The notes under the pieces were generated by a model. That model saw only the letters and a list, made by a program, of their open reading frames with translations. It was not told the origin of the DNA and made no database searches. Positions 25,828 to 35,182 of a stretch of DNA of 64,000 nt are shown in pieces; the stretch's first letter is position 1, and each line of letters begins with the position of its first letter. The translations under genes and the position numbers were made by a program. Source of the stretch: Flexilinea sp. (lineage in GTDB: Bacteria > Chloroflexota > Anaerolineae > Anaerolineales > Anaerolineaceae); assembly GCA_026645735.1 (NCBI GenBank), contig JAPKMT010000002.1, positions 91,530-155,529 of the forward strand, given 5' to 3'.

Positions 25828-28008
25828 TTACTCATCCTCCTTGAAACCTGCATCCTCACCATACGAATCTGCTTCTTCCTCATCCCAAAGGACCTCACGC
25901 GCTTTACCGCCCACTTGAATTGGTCCCACAACGCCAATCTTTTCCATCTGTTCTAATAACCGACTCGCCTTCGGAAAACTGATATTCAATTTTACCTGAA
26001 GATAAGAGGCGCTGGCTTTTCTGGTCCTGCACACAAGCCGTATTGCATCTTTTAATACTTTTTCATCTTTCGATGACTCTTCATTGGCAGCTTCAATGAT
26101 CAGGTCTTCCCATGGAGCCAATTCAGGTTCACTCGACGGTTTAGGCGACATCTTTTTCCATAAGGAGACCACAGCCTCAATCTCTTCGTCAATCAGCAAC
26201 GGTCCCTGAATACGGATTGGAACGTTCAAACTTGGATCTACAAAATACATATCACCGCGTCCAAGCAGTTTTTCTGCTCCTTGTTTTCCCATAATCACCC
26301 GAGAATCGATTGCGGAGGCTACATTTAACGCGATCCGTGCCGGAATGTTCGTTTTAATTTTGCCAGTTATGATGGTTGTATCCGGACGCTGCGTTGCGAC
26401 AACCAGATGCATGCCCGTTGCTCTTGCAAGCGAAGCAAGCGTATCAATATATTCCTGCCCCTGTTTGTCAACTCCTTTGACAATTTCTGCCAATTCATCA
26501 ATAAAAATCACAATATATGGAAGCGGTTTCTCATGATTTTTTTCCGCATACTGATTATAGGAAGACAGTTTTCGGACACCAACAGTCTCAAACAATTTAT
26601 AGCGGCTTTTCATCTCCTGAACTGCCCAACCCAGTACGGCAATACTGCGTTCATATTCAGTTTCAACTTTTCCCAATAAGTGAGGCAAACCATTAAATCG
26701 AAAAAGTTCTACACGTTTGGGATCAATCATCACAATTCGAAGTTGTTCCGGAGTATTATTCATAATCAGACAAATTGCCATAGATCGCAGACAAATAGAT
26801 TTACCGGAGTTCGTTGTACCTGCAATCAAAAGATGCGGCATTTGTTCAAGATCGACGACAACCGGTTTCCCTGAAATATCACGTCCCAAAGCGACGCTTA
26901 AAGGAGAACTTTTTGCCTGGAATTCCTGACTTTCTATCAGCGGCCGAAGTCTGACTTTTAAGGCATTCGGATTCGGCATGTCAATTCCAATAAACGATTC
27001 TCCGGGGACAGGAGCCTGAATGGATAAATTTGCCACTCCCAATCGGACAGCAAGATCTCTTTCTCTTTGGGCAACCTGAGCGACCCGAATTTTCTTTGGG
27101 ATGACAGATCCCTTGCCACCGGATTTCTCCAGAATACCCGGAGTTACCTGATATTGAATGATGCCTGGTCCGATACTGTACCCTGTTACATCAACCGGTG
27201 TTCCAAATTCCTCCATGGCAGTCTCGATACTTTGAATGGTAGATTCAACATTCGTCGTTTTTTCAATAAAGCCCATCTCCGGTTCCAATAGATTCAGCGG
27301 GGGGAGCTGATTATTTCTGATCATTCCTTTTTCGGGTTCATCCCTGTTCTTTTTTCTATTCTTTCTTGAAGTGTTGTCCTCGTTAATATTTTTATCCTTG
27401 AATAACTCAATTTTTTCTATAAGCGAATTTTTCCGCACGACAGGTTCGTATGTCATTTTTTGCGGATGATCGGCCTTAATTTTTTCGATCTGTTTGCGAA
27501 TTTGACGGATCAATCCAGGGATTCTACGTTCCCAATGAAAAAGTGCACCGATACAAAACAGCAGAATCAGCCATAGAATCACGCCGGTAAAAAATGGTCC
27601 GAGCAGCGAAGAAAGAAGATTTTCAATTTTAAAACCAAAATATCCGCCGGAAAATTTTTCAAATCGGCTAAGCAAACCAAAAGCTGCCAGGAAGAAAAGA
27701 ATCCCTAAAAATATTTTCAGTTTAGGAATGGACAGGGTTTGTGAGGAATGGTTTCGAAAGAAAATAAAAATGCCAAACCCAAAGAGCAGAAGAATGACCG
27801 CGTATTTTCCTGAACCAAAGAAGAAGTTAAGATATCCTGAAATTTTATCCAGAAAAAAGCCCTCGGATTGATCCTGGAATCCCAGCCATAATAATCCAGC
27901 TATCAGGAACAGTATTAAACCCAAAATATCCCACCAAAGCGAAACCTGTCTTTGTTGTCTGAGAGATTTATTCTTTTTATTTTCAGTCAATATTGTTTTC
28001 TTTTCCAT
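25828..28008 (-). CDS. ftsK: DNA translocase FtsK/SpoIIIE
   Basis: Septum-anchored DNA pump for chromosome segregation. The 726-aa protein has four N-terminal membrane segments (about 28-155) and a short basic linker. The alpha/beta motor follows, with Walker A AGTTNSGKS near 408 and Walker B IVIFIDELAEIV near 505. The C-terminal gamma winged helix (about 640-710, ASASYLQVKLNISFPKASRLLEQMEKIGVVG) recognises KOPS-type polar sequences. The linker is shorter than in E. coli FtsK, closer to SpoIIIE. A MITE lies immediately upstream of the start. Confidence 0.95.
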   Translation of the reverse strand: MEKKTILTENKKNKSLRQQRQVSLWWDILGLILFLIAGLLWLGFQDQSEGFFLDKISGYLNFFFGSGKYAVILLLFGFGIFIFFRNHSSQTLSIPKLKIFLGILFFLAAFGLLSRFEKFSGGYFGFKIENLLSSLLGPFFTGVILWLILLFCIGALFHWERRIPGLIRQIRKQIEKIKADHPQKMTYEPVVRKNSLIEKIELFKDKNINEDNTSRKNRKKNRDEPEKGMIRNNQLPPLNLLEPEMGFIEKTTNVESTIQSIETAMEEFGTPVDVTGYSIGPGIIQYQVTPGILEKSGGKGSVIPKKIRVAQVAQRERDLAVRLGVANLSIQAPVPGESFIGIDMPNPNALKVRLRPLIESQEFQAKSSPLSVALGRDISGKPVVVDLEQMPHLLIAGTTNSGKSICLRSMAICLIMNNTPEQLRIVMIDPKRVELFRFNGLPHLLGKVETEYERSIAVLGWAVQEMKSRYKLFETVGVRKLSSYNQYAEKNHEKPLPYIVIFIDELAEIVKGVDKQGQEYIDTLASLARATGMHLVVATQRPDTTIITGKIKTNIPARIALNVASAIDSRVIMGKQGAEKLLGRGDMYFVDPSLNVPIRIQGPLLIDEEIEAVVSLWKKMSPKPSSEPELAPWEDLIIEAANEESSKDEKVLKDAIRLVCRTRKASASYLQVKLNISFPKASRLLEQMEKIGVVGPIQVGGKAREVLWDEEEADSYGEDAGFKEDE

Positions 28009-28051
28009 ATTTGTCTAAATCATAACACGTTACTATTGGCATACGTTTTAT

Positions 28052-28173
28052 CAGTAATTCGAAATATGAACCAACCTTTCGAATCGATCGAGAAACTTGT
28101 TGTTGTGTTGTTTTTGCGCAAAACGCAGAAACAACACAACAACATATAATTCTTCGCAGATTTCAAATTGCTT
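28052..28173 (-). mobile_element. nested-palindrome MITE, full-length copy C (inverted orientation)
   Basis: A 122-bp copy in the opposite orientation to most others: the ACCTTTCGAATCGATCGAGAAA spacer is on the left. The flanks are ACGTTTTAT (28043-28051) and AAGTTTTAT (28174-28182), an 8/9 direct repeat. The inner stem (28098-28118 with 28124-28144) has 21 bp with one mismatch. A second remnant follows at 28185-28230 (CAGCAATTTGAAATAAGG...). Confidence 0.85.
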
Positions 28174-28255
28174 AAGTTTTATTCAGCAATTTGAAATAAG
28201 GATTGGTTTTTCAAATAACATGAGAAAATCTTTTCCAGAGTTTGTTTGCCATATG

Positions 28256-30184
28256 TTACTCATCATCCCTGCCGGAATTTTTCTGTGTCTGTTCAGAAGC
28301 GGATTCATCCTCCATCCGGATGATTGTTTTTGCTATTTCTTCAATGGCTACTTTTTGTTTACGATATAAATCCGCTTCGGAAATTGCCAGTTTCTGCGCG
28401 ACTTCTTTTACTTTCTTGCCCTCTATAAATTTGAGCTCCAGAATATTGTACAAAATCCACTCTCCACTGATATTTCTTTCACCAGCAGGACGGATTCTTT
28501 CGATCGCTGTCTTTAATACCGACCGGAGAGCATTCGTTGGGTTGTCTGCTTCATGGTTGATTCCATTGCGAACAATTTCCAAATCCATCAGAGGATTTTC
28601 AGATAATCGTGGTCCTCCCCAATAATGAGTCAGAGCATCTCGAACCCAGCCACTGACGTAGGTCAAATCCAATTTGGAGTTCGATTTTAACATCTCCGTC
28701 TGATTCAATGGGCTGACATTCCGAAACAAACCAATTTGATCACTTTCATTCACTTTACGCAAAACACTTAACGCACTGGTGAGATACCAGCGTTGCCAGA
28801 GAATGACTCTCGCTTTTTCAACTGCAAGCTGTAATGCATTGCGATTATCATCATCCAATACTTCTGCTGCTGTTCCGCTGATTCCCAGAATGGCCAGCAG
28901 AACCGATTTATCGTCAGAGTTTTCTTTTGAAATAATTGGACAAATTACTCCTGAATCATCCAGAATCAAGTTTTCTCCTGTCTGATTTTCTTCAAAAATT
29001 CGGGAAGGAATATCCGCAATGTTTTCCCAGGCAGCCTCTCCAACTTGAATATAATCATCGATTTTTCCCATCTGATCAATGACAGCAATAAATGCCCCTT
29101 TTGCCTGAAATTTATCAGTGACAGCACTGATCAAAGACTCCAGATAGGTATTCAGCTCCGGTTTAAAAACGACCATATGTTCCAATCCGCTGACCAGAGA
29201 ATAATCTTCACTACCATAACCAGAAATACTGTTACGTTCCATCAGTGGCAGAATCAGGGTGATTAAAAATTCGAACAAAACTATGGATATTACAGTCAAT
29301 AAAGAAATCAAACCTCCAAGATTGATTCCCAGGACACCGGAGCTGCGTTTAATCAATGTCAGAATTCCAAGTGTTACGCTTGCAGTTGCCGGTCCACGCA
29401 GCATCCATTCAAAGAGGCGCAAACGGACCACGCGATAAGACCACGTTACACAAAACGTAGTTACCGAATAACCCAGAAGAAGGACCATGATTAAAATTAC
29501 AAAATTTGCAAAATTACTGACAATCCAAAAGAATAAAGGATGTTGTGATACAAATCCGGTTCCAAAGATTAACAAGGGAAATGTGCCTATCAATACTCCG
29601 ATTGAACTGAAAATAAGATAGGCCATTCTCCGGCGACTGGTCCGCGTACGTGTCCGGGAATATGTGCTTAAATAATTCAAGAGGGAGGAGACCAGCAGGA
29701 TGCCAAAGAATATCCAGAACCAGCCGGTAGTTTCTGAAGGAATCATGGTGGCACCGATCGTGTCAATTTTCCTCATGCCGCTGAAAAGTCTATCGGTCCA
29801 AAGCTGGATCAGGAAAAAGAACGAGCTACAATAGATAAAAACAATGATAATTTTTCTCAATTTCTGTTGCGAAAAACCAGTCATCGTAAGAAGAACTTCG
29901 GAAAAATGAAAAAAAATGGCTGGAAGAAAAACGAAACCTGTCCAGTGAATTTTCTGCCAATACAGCTGGTAACTAGCTAAGATTGTGGTATTTTCCAAAG
30001 CATCAGCTGAATAAATTGCTGTCAGAAAAAACAGCAGCGAGGCAAAAACTCTCGCCAATTTTTCTTTTCGAATAAAAAACAGATTAAATAAGAATAATGA
30101 AAATGTCGTTATGGCAACAGTGGCCGTAAGAATTTCATTTAATGTCTGAAAAAAAGGAATGATCCACACGCTTGTGATTGCCAT
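28256..30184 (-). CDS. membrane-bound 7TM-GAF protein with C-terminal helix-turn-helix
   Basis: A 642-aa protein. The N-terminal 310 residues hold about nine hydrophobic segments and resemble the histidine-kinase N-terminal 7TM domain (IHWTGFVFLPAIFFHFSE...). Residues about 325-475 look like a GAF sensor domain. No histidine-kinase H-box or ATPase motifs follow. Instead the C-terminus (about 580-620, LELKFIEGKKVKEVAQKLAISEADLYRKQKVAIEEIAKTI) resembles a sigma-70 region 4-like helix-turn-helix. It could be a membrane-tethered transcription regulator or a signal receptor with an unrelated output. It is clustered on the minus strand with a GNAT gene and a membrane protein. Function inferred only. 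Confidence 0.6.
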   Translation of the reverse strand: MAITSVWIIPFFQTLNEILTATVAITTFSLFLFNLFFIRKEKLARVFASLLFFLTAIYSADALENTTILASYQLYWQKIHWTGFVFLPAIFFHFSEVLLTMTGFSQQKLRKIIIVFIYCSSFFFLIQLWTDRLFSGMRKIDTIGATMIPSETTGWFWIFFGILLVSSLLNYLSTYSRTRTRTSRRRMAYLIFSSIGVLIGTFPLLIFGTGFVSQHPLFFWIVSNFANFVILIMVLLLGYSVTTFCVTWSYRVVRLRLFEWMLRGPATASVTLGILTLIKRSSGVLGINLGGLISLLTVISIVLFEFLITLILPLMERNSISGYGSEDYSLVSGLEHMVVFKPELNTYLESLISAVTDKFQAKGAFIAVIDQMGKIDDYIQVGEAAWENIADIPSRIFEENQTGENLILDDSGVICPIISKENSDDKSVLLAILGISGTAAEVLDDDNRNALQLAVEKARVILWQRWYLTSALSVLRKVNESDQIGLFRNVSPLNQTEMLKSNSKLDLTYVSGWVRDALTHYWGGPRLSENPLMDLEIVRNGINHEADNPTNALRSVLKTAIERIRPAGERNISGEWILYNILELKFIEGKKVKEVAQKLAISEADLYRKQKVAIEEIAKTIIRMEDESASEQTQKNSGRDDE

Positions 30185-30192
30185 TTGGTTAC

Positions 30193-30732
30193 TTAACGAA
30201 TATTCTTTGAAAAGAAAAGCGCAATTTCATAATTCGGAAAATAAAATTCCTGGTAACCGCAAAATTGAAAACCCCTTTCCATAAGAAAACGGATTGCAGG
30301 ATCGTTTTTTGCCTGAAGAGTAAAAACAAGTCTTGATATCGTGTTTTGCACAGCCATCTCCTGAATTCCGGACAAAATCGCTGATCCGATTCCTTTTTTC
30401 CGATATTCTGGTTTTACTCCGCCCGTTTTGATGGTAAATTGATTTCCGGTTTCATCCGTTTCAATCCTGGTGAAACCAACAATCTGATTTTCGTAGCGGG
30501 CAATTAGCACTTCTTTTCGTTTCACCATGTTTTCAAGTGCCGAAATGTTGTTCGCCTGAAATGGAACATGAATTGTCTTCGGCAGTTTGATTTTTTGCAG
30601 ATTAATTGAATAAGTGTCAAGTTCTTCTATGATCTGTGAAGTCCACACAAAATCACTGTCAAAATCCAGGTTAATTTTCGCTAATAAAGGACAATCCGAC
30701 ATATTCGCGATGCACAACTCAATTTCTGCCAT
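30193..30732 (-). CDS. GNAT family N-acetyltransferase
   Basis: A 179-aa acetyl-CoA-dependent transferase fold. The acetyl-CoA loop is GVKPEYRKKGIGSAIL at about 108-123 (Q/R-x-x-G-x-G/A type), followed by AKNDPAIRFLMERGFQFCGYQEFYFP, the usual C-terminal acceptor half. The substrate is unknown. It ends 9 bp before the 7TM-GAF gene start and is probably in the same transcript. Confidence 0.85.
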   Translation of the reverse strand: MAEIELCIANMSDCPLLAKINLDFDSDFVWTSQIIEELDTYSINLQKIKLPKTIHVPFQANNISALENMVKRKEVLIARYENQIVGFTRIETDETGNQFTIKTGGVKPEYRKKGIGSAILSGIQEMAVQNTISRLVFTLQAKNDPAIRFLMERGFQFCGYQEFYFPNYEIALFFSKNIR

Positions 30733-30814
30733 AGGTTTTTTCCTTGATTTTTATTGTATCAAAAAACACCCCTTTGCTCCTTTGCGATTCTATCATTCTT
30801 TCTTGAAAAAAATT

Positions 30815-31561
30815 CTATTCTTTGTTCATAATCCGAACAGCTACATCGCAGGGAGGGCTTTCCACATTGTTTTTATCAACCATCAATAAACGAAGGACAT
30901 AATCGCCATTCGCAATTTCTGTCGTTGCCAGTACACCCAATTGTCCTTCTAAAACAGGTAGATTTCCTGCTGAAATTGCTGTCCAGTTTCTTTGGTCATT
31001 CAGCAGAGAATACTGGTACTTAAAAAAACCCATATCCTGATCATTAACAGTGGCTTTCAATTCATACAATCCTGAAATTTCTTCACCGGATTTTGGCGCA
31101 ATCCACTCAATCCGTCCAGCTATACATCCGGAAGATGTCTGGTTTCCAAAAAATGGAGTTGAAACCGCTGATGGCGGATTTTCCGGGGACAATCCATTTC
31201 CGCTTTGTCCGCTTATCTCTACTTTTGAATCGATTCTTCCATCCTCAGTACCTGCAGAGAGGATACCCATGTCCGGGCCAGTGGTCGGAATAGGACCTGA
31301 AGAAAGCCCAACCTGAGGCCATTCGGACACGATAAAAGTCAAAATGATAAATTCCGCAGCCAAAAGTAAAAGAATCAAGAAAACCATGACCAAAGAAGAA
31401 TTCAACTTAGCTTGTGCAGCATCGCGTTCCAATCCAAATATCGTTGCACGCCACTCTTTCCAGGCATAAATCAGTCTCCTGAAATACAGAATCCCGGTAA
31501 TAATCAGAATGGAATAAATCCATTTCTGATAGATAGTCAAAAAATTTAAAAGGGATTCCAT
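30815..31561 (-). CDS. membrane-anchored protein with extracellular domain, unknown
   Basis: A 248-aa protein with two hydrophobic segments (about 13-28 and 56-80), a Gly/Ser/Pro-rich linker (about 88-135) and a C-terminal extracellular beta-rich domain. In that domain GRIEWIAPKSGEEISGLYELKATVNDQDMGFFKYQYSLL is reminiscent of Ig-like domains found in Chloroflexi surface proteins. There is no enzymatic motif. It leads a minus-strand group with the GNAT and 7TM-GAF genes. Confidence 0.6.
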   Translation of the reverse strand: MESLLNFLTIYQKWIYSILIITGILYFRRLIYAWKEWRATIFGLERDAAQAKLNSSLVMVFLILLLLAAEFIILTFIVSEWPQVGLSSGPIPTTGPDMGILSAGTEDGRIDSKVEISGQSGNGLSPENPPSAVSTPFFGNQTSSGCIAGRIEWIAPKSGEEISGLYELKATVNDQDMGFFKYQYSLLNDQRNWTAISAGNLPVLEGQLGVLATTEIANGDYVLRLLMVDKNNVESPPCDVAVRIMNKE

Positions 31562-31776
31562 ATCGTCTTTTCTTGTTCCGATGACATCATTATTTGGAAT
31601 TTGAAATAAAAAACAGTCTTCAAATTGTTTGGTCCTTTGATATATTTTTTACGAAAGTGAATAAAGTTATTCACGCTGTGTTACCCGGAAATCGAAAAAA
31701 TCATGATTTTTTTCTATCTACGGTATTATCATTTTTACGCATAATTATACAAGAAATCGTTTCAATCCTTTTCTAT

Positions 31777-31903
31777 CAGCAATGGGAAATATGAAAAGAA
31801 TCCTTGTTGTTGCTATGCTGTGACGACATGAGGCACAATCATAGCACAATAACAAATAATCCTTCCCCTATATCAAAGCCCTTTTTTTGATTTCCGATTG
31901 GAG
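31777..31903 (+). mobile_element. degenerate nested-palindrome MITE, copy D
   Basis: The outer left end reads CAGCAATGGGAAATATG and the right end GATTTCCGATTGGAG. The inner arms TTGTTGTTGCTATG... and ...CATAGCACAATAACAA pair only partly. It lies in the 434-bp gap between the membrane-anchored protein and the cation ATPase. No clear target duplication. Confidence 0.55.
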
Positions 31904-31930
31904 CTTTTGAGATGGTTGATTTCTCTGATA

Positions 31931-31968
31931 AAAAGAGGATGAGCAGGATGCCCATCCTCTAAAAAAAC
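31931..31968 (-). terminator. terminator of the cation ATPase gene
   Basis: On the minus strand AGAGGATG...CATCCTCT forms an 8-bp stem followed by TTTTTAT, about 30 bp after the ATPase stop. Confidence 0.8.
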
Positions 31969-31995
31969 GATATCAGCACACAGGGAGTAATCCAG

Positions 31996-34650
31996 TTATG
32001 ATTTTCGAGTTTTCCTCTGAATGAACTTAACGATCTCAACCGCAGGAATCATTGAGAAAGCGAGCGCCATAGCAACAACATATTCCATTAAAGATATTGG
32101 TTCAAATTCAAAAGCTTTTGCAAATGCCGGAATAAAAATTACTGTTGATGTTAAGACTAATGACAGGAGCATCGCTGCAAAGAGGTATTTGTTGTGATAT
32201 TTCATCGCAAAAATGGAGTTGTGGCGGGAACGCATGTTAAAGGCGTGGAAGATTTCCGCCATCGACATCGCTAAAAACGCCATGGTCATTCCATCTGCAC
32301 TTTGAGTTATTTCCCATCTACCGCTTTCAAGAAAATGTCCGATAAAATAAGCAGCCAATGTGATGATAGTCACAAAAACACCCTGATAGGCTACCTCAAA
32401 TCCAACGCCATCCGAAAAGACACCGGCATTCGCTTCTCGCGGCTTTCGTTTCATCAAATCCCCTTCGGCCCGTTCCACACCGAGCGCCAGTGCCGGGAAA
32501 CTGTCCGTAATCAAGTTGATCCATAACATATAAACCGGTTTCAGAATTTGGAAACCCATCAGAGAAGCAAAGAAGACTGAAAGCACTTCAGAAGTGTTAG
32601 AGGACAATAGGAATTGTATGACTTTGATGATATTGTCATAAATCCTTCGTCCTTCCTCAACTGCCGAAACGATAGTCGCAAAATTATCATCCGCCAATAC
32701 CATATCAGCAACATTTTTCGTTACATCAGTACCGGTGATACCCATACCGATTCCAATATCAGCGCTTTTGATTGATGGTGCATCATTCACACCATCCCCG
32801 GTCATTGCAGTGACCATATTCTTCTTTTTCCAGGTCTTAACAATGCGGACTTTATGCTCCGGTTGAACACGGGCATAAACACTGATTTTCTCAATATCTT
32901 TAAGGAATTGTTCATCACTGATGTCATTGAGCTGACTGCCGGTAACTGCTTCTGAGGCATCTTTGATAATGCCCAGTTGTTTTGCAATGGCAACAGCCGT
33001 ATCTTTGTGGTCACCAGTAATCATGACGGGTGTAATCCCTGCGCTTCGACATTCAAGAATCGCAGGGATTACCTCTGGACGGATCGGATCAATCATACCG
33101 GTCAGTCCGAGGAAAATCAGATCATTTTCCAGATCTGCAGCTTCAAAGGTTTCAGGAAGACTCTCATGCGGTTTCATCGCAGCAGCAAGAACCCGCAATG
33201 CCTGATCTGCCATTTCCTTATTTGCGAAGAAAATTTCCTGTCGAATGCTTTCAGTCAGTGGTACAACCTCTCCATTGCGGAGTACTTTTGTACATTTTTT
33301 TATGACTTCATCCGGAGCACCTTTGGTATATTGGATAATCTTGCGTTCCACGCTGTCATGAACTGTCGACATCATTTTTCGCATGGAATCAAACGGTGCT
33401 TCTCCGACTCTCGGAAATTTCTCTTTTAATTCGTTTTTATTCAATGAGAGAGATCTCGCATAGTTCACAAGAGCACATTCGGTCGGCTCTCCAATTGCAT
33501 CTCCTTGCACTTCTCCTTTTTCATCGATCGGCAATTCTGCATCACTGCATAAAGCCATCGCCTGAGCCAATAAGAGGTTATTATCACCGTAAGATTCCAC
33601 GACAGTCATCTTGTTTTGGGTTAGCGTACCTGTCTTATCAGAGCAGATGACCTGAGCAGAACCCAGCGTCTCCACTGCAGAAAGCTTTCGAATAACGGCT
33701 TTGCGGTGAGACATATTCGTCACACCGATAGACAGAACAATGGTGACAACGGCAACCAGTCCTTCCGGAATAGCGGCAACAGCCAGGCTGACTGCGATCA
33801 TGAACGTATCAAGAATGGCTTCGCCCGAAAAATTACCGGATCGAATCAATGTAAAACCGAAAATGAAAACACAAATACCGATCACTAACTTCGTCAGGAT
33901 ATTGCTTAATTCACTTAATTTCTTTTGGAGAGGAGTAATTTCTGCTTCTGCTTCACTGATTGCAGTAGCGATTTTTCCCATTTCTGTGTTCATGCCGGTA
34001 TCTGTAATTACAGCCACACCATGACCATATACGACCGTACTTCCCATGTAACACATATTCTTTCGGTCCCCCAACGGGACATCATCGCCATTTTCCAGAT
34101 TTAAAATATCGATGAATTTGTTAACCGGAACCGATTCTCCGGTCAGCGATGATTCTTCAATCTTCATGCTTGCGCTGAACAAGATACGACCGTCAGCAGG
34201 AACTGCATCACCGGCTTCAAGATTGACAATATCACCAACCACAAGGTCTTCACTGTTGACTATGATTTGTTTCCCATCCCGCATCACTTTCGATGTGGCT
34301 GCAGTCATTTTCTGGAGGGCTTCAATAGCCTGTTCAGCCTTGTTTTCCTGGTAAACTCCAAGCACAGAATTGATGATTACAACAATCATGATAATAAAGA
34401 CATCGGCAAAGGATTCATCTTCCAAAGCTGCCATGACGCCTGAAATTATTGCTGCTACGATCAGCATGATAATCATGGGATCTTTTAGCTGCTCTAAAAA
34501 TCGACTCAGCAAAGATGGTTTTTCGGCTTCTATCAGCTTATTCTTGCCATTAGATGCGAGTCGTTTTTCAGCCTCCGCTTGACTTAGCCCGCTCCATTGG
34601 CTTTCCACCTCGGAAAAGACACTATCAATATCCTGAGTATAAAATTTCAT
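31996..34650 (-). CDS. P2A-type cation-transporting ATPase (Ca2+/Mn2+)
   Basis: An 884-aa P-type ATPase exporting divalent cations. Actuator motif LTGES (169-173), phosphorylation motif DKTGT (338-342), P-domain TGDGVND. The transport residues follow the SERCA pattern: PEGL in M4 (295-298), N-T-S-E in M5, and N-L-I-T-D in M6 (INLITDSFPAL). Ca2+ export alone would fit, but the upstream yybP-ykoY riboswitch responds to Mn2+ in other bacteria, so Mn2+ efflux or dual specificity is likely. Monocistronic, with its own terminator. Confidence 0.92.
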   Translation of the reverse strand: MKFYTQDIDSVFSEVESQWSGLSQAEAEKRLASNGKNKLIEAEKPSLLSRFLEQLKDPMIIMLIVAAIISGVMAALEDESFADVFIIMIVVIINSVLGVYQENKAEQAIEALQKMTAATSKVMRDGKQIIVNSEDLVVGDIVNLEAGDAVPADGRILFSASMKIEESSLTGESVPVNKFIDILNLENGDDVPLGDRKNMCYMGSTVVYGHGVAVITDTGMNTEMGKIATAISEAEAEITPLQKKLSELSNILTKLVIGICVFIFGFTLIRSGNFSGEAILDTFMIAVSLAVAAIPEGLVAVVTIVLSIGVTNMSHRKAVIRKLSAVETLGSAQVICSDKTGTLTQNKMTVVESYGDNNLLLAQAMALCSDAELPIDEKGEVQGDAIGEPTECALVNYARSLSLNKNELKEKFPRVGEAPFDSMRKMMSTVHDSVERKIIQYTKGAPDEVIKKCTKVLRNGEVVPLTESIRQEIFFANKEMADQALRVLAAAMKPHESLPETFEAADLENDLIFLGLTGMIDPIRPEVIPAILECRSAGITPVMITGDHKDTAVAIAKQLGIIKDASEAVTGSQLNDISDEQFLKDIEKISVYARVQPEHKVRIVKTWKKKNMVTAMTGDGVNDAPSIKSADIGIGMGITGTDVTKNVADMVLADDNFATIVSAVEEGRRIYDNIIKVIQFLLSSNTSEVLSVFFASLMGFQILKPVYMLWINLITDSFPALALGVERAEGDLMKRKPREANAGVFSDGVGFEVAYQGVFVTIITLAAYFIGHFLESGRWEITQSADGMTMAFLAMSMAEIFHAFNMRSRHNSIFAMKYHNKYLFAAMLLSLVLTSTVIFIPAFAKAFEFEPISLMEYVVAMALAFSMIPAVEIVKFIQRKTRKS

Positions 34651-34685
34651 TTTTTTCCTCTTTATTGAGTGTTATAAATTTAAAA

Positions 34686-34724
34686 AAGAGACTCAAAGAA
34701 CCTCAAACAGGTTCATGAGTCTTA
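34686..34724 (-). terminator. riboswitch-linked terminator before the cation ATPase
   Basis: On the minus strand AAGACTCATGAACCT pairs with AGGTTCTTTGAGTCT around a short GTTTG loop, followed by CTTTTTT. It lies directly downstream of the Mn2+ aptamer and 36 bp before the start codon, so it is the likely expression platform. Confidence 0.85.
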
Positions 34725-34734
34725 TTCTTTAAGA

Positions 34735-34812
34735 GAAACCGGGCATATTAAGCCGTGCTGACGATTTAGTCCCGTATGGTTCACCATACGTGAATTACTC
34801 CCCCATGAAGTT
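34735..34812 (-). promoter_or_regulatory. yybP-ykoY manganese riboswitch
   Basis: On the minus strand the two conserved loops are clear: GGGGGAGTAATTC at the 5' side and ACTAAATCGTCAGCACGG near the 3' side, closed by GCCCGG. Between them the helix CGTATGGTGAACCATACG separates the loops. Mn2+ binding docks the two loops and in other bacteria turns expression on by blocking the terminator. Confidence 0.9.
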
Positions 34813-34904
34813 TTCTCAAACAAAACATGATTCAATTGTATCTAAATATAATCCCAACGTCATCTATCATATCACTTAATTTCAAAATAAAAGGCGTCAA
34901 TTTT

Positions 34905-35029
34905 CAAGCAATTCGAAATATGATAAAACCTTATGAGAAAAAAGAGAAAGAATGTTGTAGTGTTGTTTTTACGCAGAGCGCAAAAAACAACACTACAACA
35001 AATTATCCCGCTCATCATTCGAATCGCTG
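34905..35029 (-). mobile_element. nested-palindrome MITE, full-length copy E (inverted orientation)
   Basis: A 125-bp copy between the end of the rluD-like gene and the Mn2+ riboswitch. The flanks are GTCAATTTT (34896-34904) and GTCAATTTC (35030-35038), 8/9 identical. The inner arms TGTTGTAGTGTTG... and ...CAACACTACAACA pair; the GTAGTG/CACTAC pair replaces GTTGTG/CACAAC of other copies. Subfamily 2 spacer (CCTTATGAGAAAAAAGAGAAAG). Confidence 0.87.
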
Positions 35030-35182
35030 GTCAATTTCCTTTACATTTTGAAAAATGCGGTGGATTATTTATTTTCTAGCAAATATTTGTAAGCAGCAAC
35101 AGAAATACGCTAATTCTCTCGGATCCGTTGAACAACGGACAGAATTCATAAGTTAATTCTTTCTCAAGAAGAAAGATCCTGT

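Noticed and set aside
28097..28369. Short open frames with recurring peptides such as CCCVVF and NNTTT within the repeats
   Set aside because: They are translations of the MITE hairpin; frames differ among copies and lack start signals.
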